From NCBI GenBank assembly GCA_009783865.1, contig WRCR01000023.1, positions 1 to 18,235 on the forward strand: a stretch of DNA of 18,235 bases, written 5' to 3'. The notes beneath the pieces are model-generated. The model was not told where the DNA came from. It searched no databases and saw only the letters and a program-made list of their open reading frames with translations. Positions 13,991 to 18,235 of this stretch are shown piece after piece. Both the position numbers and the translations under genes were made by a program. The stretch comes from Planctomycetaceae bacterium. Its GTDB lineage: Bacteria; Planctomycetota; Planctomycetia; Pirellulales; Thermoguttaceae. Position 1 is the first letter of the stretch. Each line of letters opens with the position of its first letter.

Positions 13991-14920
13991 TTAAAACCGT
14001 TCTGTTCTTTCAACGGCTGCCGTTTTGACCGGCGGCAGTTCCGGTTTTTTCCCTTGCGAATCGTTTTTCACTCTGACCAGCCGGACTGCAATGATTTTGA
14101 ACTCGTTCCGTTCGTCTTCCCGCACGAAAAAGTCCCTGCCGATGCCGATACAATTTACGGCTGACGGTCCAATAATGAACCACTGCCCCGGCAATAAATC
14201 AACCTTAATAGTCAACTCCTCAAAGACATGCCGCGGCTTGCTGTTCTCCATCGAAAGTATGTGGGCATGCGATTTGATTTTCGTTTCGACTTGTCCGTAT
14301 TCTAATTCCGGTGTGATTTGAAATTTGACTTTTTCGCTGCTCTGAACTTGCGCCGAGATGCGAAGCATTCCTCTTGCGTCTTTATATGTCTTGCCGCAAA
14401 TTTTCCTGTTTTCCTTCCAGAATCGGGTCATTTCGTCAACGGTGCTGTCAAACGGCGGCAGTGAGGCGGACATACCCGGATACAAGTTGCGGCTGTGTCT
14501 AACCACGTTGTTGTCCATTGCTTCGGGATTTATCGCCATTTCGGGAATGTATCCGTTCAAGGTGTTCTGCTGTGTGCCGGTGACGTTAATTAGTTTGGCA
14601 AGCGGAGCGGAGAGAACGTTGCCGTGAACTCCGAACCGCAGTCCTTCGTTACGAAGTTTATGGCGGAAAGCGGCGTTGAGTATCATTTCGTCTGTTTCCT
14701 GCCAGAGTTTCTGTAGGGTTTCGTGCTGCTGTGGTGTGATGCGGATGTAAAATACCTCGACGTTGACAGTGCCATTGACCTCCATATTTTGCATCAGCGG
14801 CGCGGATTGAATGGGCGAAGTGCCAGCGGTGTCTTTTTTTAACGGCAACAGTGCATTGCAGCCGCAGAAAAACACAATGGTGACGGATACGAATATTAAG
14901 AGCAAACGGAAAGAAAACAC
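13991..14920 (-). CDS. Putative lipoprotein, family not recognised
   Basis: 309 residues. The N-terminus is a hydrophobic signal (FSFRLLLIFVSVTIVFFCGC) with a lipobox-like FCGC, predicting lipidation at Cys21. The mature part has no domain I recognise. Visible features are VNVEVFYIRITPQQHETLQKLWQETDEMI near 53-80, a stretch of short beta-like segments (RISAQVQSSEKVKFQITPELEYG), LPGQWFIIGPSAVNCIGIGRDFFV near 240-265, and a basic C-terminal tail. The pattern suggests an envelope beta-domain protein. The start is GTG at 14920; no later Met would keep the signal peptide, and I see no ribosome binding site. It is divergent from the glycosyltransferase gene. Confidence 0.7.
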   Translation of the reverse strand: MFSFRLLLIFVSVTIVFFCGCNALLPLKKDTAGTSPIQSAPLMQNMEVNGTVNVEVFYIRITPQQHETLQKLWQETDEMILNAAFRHKLRNEGLRFGVHGNVLSAPLAKLINVTGTQQNTLNGYIPEMAINPEAMDNNVVRHSRNLYPGMSASLPPFDSTVDEMTRFWKENRKICGKTYKDARGMLRISAQVQSSEKVKFQITPELEYGQVETKIKSHAHILSMENSKPRHVFEELTIKVDLLPGQWFIIGPSAVNCIGIGRDFFVREDERNEFKIIAVRLVRVKNDSQGKKPELPPVKTAAVERTERF

Positions 14921-15019
14921 GGCGGATTATCAGAAAAACGCCGATTCATGTCAAGAGCAGATAGATGTCAGCCGCCAATCTTTCACCCTGCCCAATGGCA
15001 TCGCAACTGCCGAGAATTA

Positions 15020-15047
15020 TTGCCGGGAGCGTAAATTTTGTTATAAT
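15020..15047 (+). promoter_or_regulatory. Promoter giving a leaderless or near-leaderless transcript
   Basis: TTGCCG (15020-15025) and TATAAT (15042-15047, exact consensus) are 16 bases apart. The glycosyltransferase ATG is at 15058, only 10 bases after the -10 box. Transcription would start about 4 bases before the start codon or less, leaving no room for a Shine-Dalgarno site. Confidence 0.5.
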
Positions 15048-15057
15048 TTCTCTCGCC

Positions 15058-16251
15058 ATGAATATACTTCATTTAACTGCATCGCCGTTTTTCGGAGGAC
15101 CGGAACGTGTTATCCTCGACATCGTCCGCAATCAGTGTCCGCCCGACTTCGATGTTGACAGTACTATAGTGTCGTTTCGCGAAAACGGAAATTGCCAAGC
15201 GTTCTTAACTGAAATTGAAAAAAACGGCTTCACAGGTATTGTTTTGAACCGCGACTTTCCGAATTTTTTCGGAGCAAGAGCGGACTTGATTCAAATTCTC
15301 AAAGAGAGGTGCATCGACATAGTATGCGCTCACGGACATAAGGCACGTATCATCGGCTGGTTTGCCGCACGCAAAGTTGGTATTCCGATTATCGGCGTTT
15401 CACACGGCTGGACCTGGCAGGACTGGAAGACCTCTCTTTATGAACGTCTCGACCAATGGTTTCATCGGCGAATGGACAAAGTCGTTTGCGTTTCACAAGG
15501 ACAAGCGGACAAAGTTATCAAGACCGGTGTTCCGAAAGAACGGGTTGAAGTAATTCACAACGCCGTTGATGTATTGCGGTTCCAAAAGCCGTTTGATTTA
15601 TCGAAACGAAAAGTCCTCGAAAATTATTTTATCGATGACCAAAGAGGCGGGCGGCTTCAGCCCCCGCTTATGCCCCCGCAAATAATCATCGGTGCAGCCG
15701 GTCGCTTAAGTCCCGAAAAGGACTTCGCACTAATGATTGATGCCGCTATGCTCCTGAAAGAAAAATGTAAAGAAATTACTCTGCCGGAGAATACCTTCGG
15801 CTTTGTTCTTTTCGGCGAGGGTTTTTTACGGAAAGAACTTCAAGAACAAATAAACGAGAATGAAGTTGATGACATTTTCAAGATGCCCGGTTTCACTTCG
15901 GAGTTGGATAAATTTTTGCCGTGCTTTGATATTTTCGCTCAGTCATCGCTTACGGAAGGATTCCCCTGTGTTAATGTTGAAGCAATGGCGGCGGAGATTC
16001 CCGTTGTTGCAACGGCGGTCGGCGGTGTGCCGGAACAAATCAGAAACGGCGAGAACGGCTTTCTTGTTGGAACGCAAAATACTTTTGAATTAGCCGATTC
16101 ATTATGCCGGTTAATCAACGATGCAGACCTTCGCCGCAAGATGGGACAGCGCGGTCGTGAGATTGCACAAGAAGAATTTACCTGCCGCCGTCAAGCAGAA
16201 CGGTATTACGAGCAGTTTGAAGAGTTAATAGCGAATAGTAAGAAAAAATGA
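15058..16251 (+). CDS. GT4 family glycosyltransferase
   Basis: 397 residues from ATG 15058. The upstream in-frame codon at 14965 would add 31 residues unlike the family, and MNILHLTASPFFGGPERV is a normal GT4 start with the acceptor-side Gly-Gly loop (13-14). GT-B fold: N-terminal domain 1-170 (AHGHKARIIGWFAARK, GVSHGWTW, VVCVSQGQADKV, VEVIHNAVD). The donor domain follows (IIGAAGRLSPEKDFALMIDAA 210-230, VLFGEGFLRKEL, MPGFTSELDKFLPCFDIFAQSS). It has the EX7E motif, TEGFPCVNVEAMA (Glu300, Glu308), then GGVPEQIRNGENGFLV. It transfers a sugar from a nucleotide sugar, probably to a cell-surface glycan. Residues 195-208 (QRGGRLQPPLMPPQ) are from a palindrome-like stretch, and the tail (ELIANSKKK) is from heptamer-like DNA. 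Confidence 0.9.
   Translation: MNILHLTASPFFGGPERVILDIVRNQCPPDFDVDSTIVSFRENGNCQAFLTEIEKNGFTGIVLNRDFPNFFGARADLIQILKERCIDIVCAHGHKARIIGWFAARKVGIPIIGVSHGWTWQDWKTSLYERLDQWFHRRMDKVVCVSQGQADKVIKTGVPKERVEVIHNAVDVLRFQKPFDLSKRKVLENYFIDDQRGGRLQPPLMPPQIIIGAAGRLSPEKDFALMIDAAMLLKEKCKEITLPENTFGFVLFGEGFLRKELQEQINENEVDDIFKMPGFTSELDKFLPCFDIFAQSSLTEGFPCVNVEAMAAEIPVVATAVGGVPEQIRNGENGFLVGTQNTFELADSLCRLINDADLRRKMGQRGREIAQEEFTCRRQAERYYEQFEELIANSKKK
15647..15667. repeat. Imperfect palindrome inside the glycosyltransferase gene
   Basis: GCGGGCGGCT (15647-15656), loop TC, then AGCCCCCGC (15659-15667). The right arm lacks one G relative to a perfect 10-bp partner. It codes for the Pro/Gly-rich interdomain segment GGRLQPP, at a place where GT4 proteins usually go straight to the GxxGRLSPEK strand. 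Confidence 0.45.
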
Positions 16252-16266
16252 AAAAGAAATTTTAAC

Positions 16267-16310
16267 GCTTGCGTCCCCCACTACTCACCATTCACTCTTA
16301 ACTATTAACT
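16267..16310. repeat. Second copy of the GCTTGCGTCCCCCAC / heptamer repeat
   Basis: GCTTGCGTCCCCCAC (16267-16281) is identical to 7641-7655 and is likewise followed by TTCACT and TAACTATT units. It begins 15 bases after the glycosyltransferase stop. The 3' end of that gene carries AGTTAATAGCGAATAGT (16223-16239), which is heptamer-like in the opposite orientation. Confidence 0.6.
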
Positions 16311-16313
16311 AAA

Positions 16314-16355
16314 TAAAAAAACGTCCATAAAACCTGATTCGGTTTTACAGACGTT
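16314..16355 (-). terminator. Intrinsic terminator of the histone-like gene
   Basis: Stem AACGTC-CA-TAAAACC (16320-16334) pairs with GGTTTTA-CA-GACGTT (16341-16355), with one 2-base internal mismatch and a 6-base loop. On the minus strand the stem is followed directly by a run of T (A-tract 16314-16320 on plus). This is a good intrinsic terminator, about 85 bases after the histone-like stop codon. Confidence 0.75.
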
Positions 16356-16360
16356 TGCAT

Positions 16361-16414
16361 GCTCGGCGAGCGGTCTTCAATCCATTGTCTATTTCACCAC
16401 TGTGTAAGACCGCT
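16361..16414 (-). other. Inverted repeats in the 3' UTR of the histone-like gene
   Basis: AGCGGTCTT (16369-16377) and AAGACCGCT (16406-16414) form a perfect 9-bp inverted repeat with a 28-base loop. GCTC-GGC-GAGC (16361-16371) overlaps the outer side and could compete with it. The block lies between the stop codon at 16441 and the terminator at 16355. I do not recognise an RNA family. Confidence 0.45.
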
Positions 16415-16440
16415 GCGGTCCGATAGGGGGAACCGTTCAA

Positions 16441-16590
16441 TTACGGAGCGGCTTTTTTGCATGCTGCTTTTTTGCACGGTGCTTTCTTGGCAACTTTCTT
16501 TGCTGCCTTCTTCGCTACCTTCTTGGCAACTTTCTTCGCGACTTTCTTAGCGGTCTTTTTGACGGCTTTCTTCACTGCTTTCTTTGGCAT
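16441..16590 (-). CDS. Histone H1-like Lys/Ala-rich small basic protein
   Basis: 49 residues. It starts MPKKAVKKAVKKTAKK and continues with KKVA/KKAA tetrapeptides, ending APCKKAACKKAAP. About half the residues are Lys, with Ala and Val between the Lys pairs. There are no acidic or aromatic residues. This is the pattern of bacterial histone H1-like (Hc1/AlgP-type) tails, which bind DNA or RNA non-specifically and compact the nucleoid; such small genes are common in planctomycetes. AGGAG (minus strand, 16599-16603) lies 8 bases before ATG 16590, a strong ribosome binding site. A good terminator follows. Odd points are the two Cys residues (39, 44) near the C-terminus and the lack of any globular domain. 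The ORF is shorter than common cutoffs but well supported. Confidence 0.85.
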   Translation of the reverse strand: MPKKAVKKAVKKTAKKVAKKVAKKVAKKAAKKVAKKAPCKKAACKKAAP

Positions 16591-16598
16591 TGTTCCAT

Positions 16599-16603
16599 CT
16601 CCT
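16599..16603 (-). promoter_or_regulatory. Shine-Dalgarno site of the histone-like gene
   Basis: AGGAG on the minus strand, 8 bases before ATG 16590. Together with the terminator it shows that this very short ORF is a true gene. Confidence 0.8.
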
Positions 16604-16618
16604 AAAGGATAGGTGGTT

Positions 16619-16677
16619 CAGCGAAACGCCAAGTTTCGCTGCATTGATGATTAAGTTAGCGTATGCAACATGCATAC
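16619..16677 (-). promoter_or_regulatory. Two perfect hairpins in the 5' leader of the histone-like gene
   Basis: CAGCGAAAC (16619-16627) pairs with GTTTCGCTG (16633-16641) across 5 bases. GTATGCA (16661-16667) pairs with TGCATAC (16671-16677) across ACA. The first ends 15 bases upstream of the Shine-Dalgarno site. They could affect translation or mRNA stability. No riboswitch class is recognised. The remaining gap to 16799 is an extremely AT-rich tract with no gene. Confidence 0.5.
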
Positions 16678-16799
16678 AAATATCTGAACATCAATCACCA
16701 ATTTTGAAAAGGATAACTCACTTTTAAAAAAATGCAATAGCACATCAAGAAAAAAATAAAAAAAATTATTTTTTTTCAAAATTTTTTTATCGCAAAACA

Positions 16800-17579
16800 T
16801 CAGAATACTCGGTATCTCAATTCCTGATAGTTTTGATAAGCGAAGAAACCGAACAGCATCGCAACAAAGAACATACCAATCTTCACAGCAAGAAGCAGCA
16901 TTATCACAGCGGTGAACAGTGAAAGTATCAATGAATTGCCGACTCCGCGGCGCGGTGAAATATAGTTGAACACTTCACGTGTAATGTGTCCGCCGTCCAT
17001 CGGATATATCGGAAGAAGATTAAAGACACCCCAGAAGACAGAAATGAAAGCCAGTTGCCAAAGAAACAGTACGGCAAAGAATTTCGGATTGATACTATTA
17101 ACACCTGTAAGATAAAACACATAATCCTGTGAAAGGAAAATACTCAGGAGCGAAGTAAGCAGTCCATGCCGTCCGTCATCAAACATATAAAAGAAAAAAA
17201 TCACAACAGCCGCAAGAATAAAACCGGCAAGAGGTCCTGCAAAAGACAGAAACACTTCTTTCACCATTCCGCCGAAGTTATTTTTCTTGCTGTGATTCCA
17301 GCGGGGAACAGTTGCGCCGCCCAAACCGTAAAGAAATATATCCGACTGCACACTGAAAACATGCCGAAACACCAGCGCGTGTCCGAGTTCATGAACGAGA
17401 ACCGAAATGAAAGCGGCAGCAACCCAAATGACGATACCGATAAGCCACAATTGCATATTGCCGATACAGCCGCCTGCTCCTATTAGAGCAATGACAACCC
17501 AAAAGAACGGATTAACCCGTACCGGAAAACCCAACATGCGGAAACAAAGGTCGTGCTGCGTCGGCTGAATCGGAAACAT
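16800..17579 (-). CDS. M50 family (site-2 protease type) membrane metalloprotease
   Basis: 259 residues, mostly membrane helices. The zinc motif is VLVHELGHAL (His63, Glu64, His67) in the second hydrophobic segment. The second motif NLLPIYPMDGG (187-197) provides the Asp ligand (Asp195). Between them FAGPLAGF is a conserved M50 feature. The N-terminus FPVRVNPFFWVVIALI is typical of the short SpoIVFB-like group without PDZ or CBS domains. The family cuts transmembrane substrates, often anti-sigma or regulatory proteins; the substrate is unknown here. The start is ATG 17579. infA lies 55 bases upstream on the same strand and could be co-transcribed. The C-terminus LRYRVF ends at 16800. Confidence 0.9.
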   Translation of the reverse strand: MFPIQPTQHDLCFRMLGFPVRVNPFFWVVIALIGAGGCIGNMQLWLIGIVIWVAAAFISVLVHELGHALVFRHVFSVQSDIFLYGLGGATVPRWNHSKKNNFGGMVKEVFLSFAGPLAGFILAAVVIFFFYMFDDGRHGLLTSLLSIFLSQDYVFYLTGVNSINPKFFAVLFLWQLAFISVFWGVFNLLPIYPMDGGHITREVFNYISPRRGVGNSLILSLFTAVIMLLLAVKIGMFFVAMLFGFFAYQNYQELRYRVF

Positions 17580-17634
17580 AACTACCTAGTCCGGTAAGAG
17601 TGATTGGCAATACCCGAAAGAAGTGAACCGGAAA

Positions 17635-17865
17635 TTATTTTTCCCGAAAGACGATACGACCGCGGGTCATATCATACGGGCTGACTTCGATGTGAACCTT
17701 ATCACCGGGAACAACACGGATACGAAACTTCCGCATCTTTCCTGCCAAGCGGCAAAGAATAATGTGGTCCATGTTATCGAGTTTAACCCGAAAGGCACCG
17801 CGCACCTCTTCTACGACTGTGCCGGTAAATTCAACGACATCTTCTTTTACTTTTTCATCTGACAT
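17635..17865 (-). CDS. infA: Translation initiation factor IF-1
   Basis: 76 residues, close to the usual 72. A single S1/OB-fold domain: VVEFTGTVVEEVRGAFRVKLDN, HIILCRLAGKMRKFRIRVVPGDKVHIEVSPYDMTRGRIVF, matching IF-1 along its whole length. It binds the ribosomal A site in initiation with IF-2 and IF-3. The GKMRK and PYDMTRGRI segments are diagnostic. The N-terminus MSDEKVKED is slightly longer than in E. coli. GGAGAG on the minus strand (17872-17877) precedes ATG 17865. A strong promoter lies just upstream. It is not in a ribosomal protein operon here; the next gene downstream is the M50 protease. Confidence 0.96.
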   Translation of the reverse strand: MSDEKVKEDVVEFTGTVVEEVRGAFRVKLDNMDHIILCRLAGKMRKFRIRVVPGDKVHIEVSPYDMTRGRIVFREK

Positions 17866-17917
17866 AAATTTCTCTCCGTCCTGCTTTATCTCAAAATGTA
17901 CTCTAACACCGGTGATT

Positions 17918-17945
17918 ATTATAACAGATATATTTTTTTTTTCAA
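17918..17945 (-). promoter_or_regulatory. Sigma70-like promoter of infA
   Basis: On the minus strand, TTGAAA (17940-17945) and TATAAT (17918-17923, exact consensus) are 16 bases apart. This predicts a leader of about 45 bases before ATG 17865. Confidence 0.65.
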
Positions 17946-18036
17946 TTAGATACAGCCGTCCTCAATAATAGCCGCCCCGCTTATCGATTCACTCATTATT
18001 TCTGATAGTGCTTCATTATCGGATTGTCGTCTGTCG

Positions 18037-18235
18037 TCAAAGGCAAATCGGCAACCCATTTGGATGATCCGCCATTTTTCGTAACTGCTCAAGACACACT
18101 GCTCGCCGTTCGTCCCAGGAAATCTTTGCCAACAATTCACGGCGGTGTTCCAAACGTTTTGCCTGGGTCCGTTCAAGAAAATAATCCACGACCATCAAAA
18201 TGGCATGTCCCGCAATAATCGTTATCGTCAAACCC
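18037..18235 (-). CDS. C-terminal end of an unrecognised, probably membrane-anchored protein
   Basis: The frame is open to the window edge; about 65 residues are visible, ending at TGA 18037-18039. A short hydrophobic segment (ITIIAGHAILMVVDYFL) is followed by a charged helical tail (ERTQAKRLEHRRELLAKISWDERRAVCLEQLRKMADHPNG). This looks like a single membrane helix with a cytoplasmic coiled segment. I do not recognise the family. A second minus-strand frame continues from here to TAA 17946-17948 with sequence that also looks protein-like (DDRRQSDNEALSEIMSESISG). The gene could therefore end further down if there is a frameshift near 18050. Confidence 0.5.
   Translation of the reverse strand, partial: GLTITIIAGHAILMVVDYFLERTQAKRLEHRRELLAKISWDERRAVCLEQLRKMADHPNGLPICL

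Noticed and set aside
16361..16440. tRNA-like or known small RNA gene
   Set aside because: I could not fit a cloverleaf or a known family; only inverted repeats are supported.
16733..16799. Replication origin or bent-DNA element in the A/T-rich tract
   Set aside because: It is extremely AT-rich with A- and T-runs, but no DnaA boxes or iterons are seen; it is a simple gap before the M50 gene end.

Overview
The window looks like chromosomal DNA of a planctomycete. The best single clue is the protein at 1205-2368, a DUF1559 pseudopilin-like protein of a family greatly expanded in Planctomycetota. It is followed by its usual small lipoprotein partner. Supporting clues are a very short Lys/Ala-rich histone H1-like protein, an exosortase-locus (XrtA type) polysaccharide deacetylase, a secreted DUF4838 protein and an RNase D with an atypical active-site residue. 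By eye, base composition is moderate in GC with AT-rich intergenic gaps. I see no transposase, integrase, phage gene, CRISPR array, rRNA or tRNA.

Layout. 1-558 is the C-terminal part of a polysaccharide deacetylase, cut by the window edge. 608-2368 (minus) is a lipoprotein plus DUF1559 pair. 2468-3463 (minus) is an AmmeMemoRadiSam radical SAM enzyme, divergent from a FliA/WhiG-type sigma factor at 3583-4443. The sigma gene converges on mutL (4478-6469, minus). mutL is divergent from an exported PDZ protein (6607-7542), which converges on an exported SGNH hydrolase (7685-8419, minus). purA (8721-10028) and an RNase D gene (10079-11272) are collinear. They converge on a large exported DUF4838 protein (11284-13224, minus). 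An RpiB-like protein (13442-13966) converges on an unrecognised lipoprotein (13991-14920, minus), which is divergent from a GT4 glycosyltransferase (15058-16251). The right end, all on minus, holds a 49-residue histone H1-like gene (16441-16590), an M50 site-2-type protease (16800-17579), infA (17635-17865) and the end of an unrecognised gene.

The genes are mostly unrelated single units: housekeeping (purA, rnd, mutL, infA), regulation (sigma factor, histone-like protein) and cell envelope or polysaccharide work (deacetylase, glycosyltransferase, SGNH hydrolase, DUF4838, lipoproteins, M50 protease). They do not form one obvious pathway.

The most interesting signal is not a gene. Two families of short palindromes recur. 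Family A has variable 7-8 bp arms around a conserved GT-(TATC/GATA/TATA)-AC core, with ACGAGC/GCTCGTA flanks. It occurs once between genes and twice as tandem pairs inside coding sequence: in the leader of the DUF1559 protein and in the MutL linker. Both in-gene copies keep the frame and are read in the same relative frame, which recalls the Rickettsia palindromic elements. Family B has AGCGGG(A/T)-rich arms and 3-4 base loops, and sits at or near gene ends. Other points of note are an RpiB homologue without its usual catalytic Cys, 15-bp tandem repeats in mutL, and hairpins on both sides of the histone-like gene.
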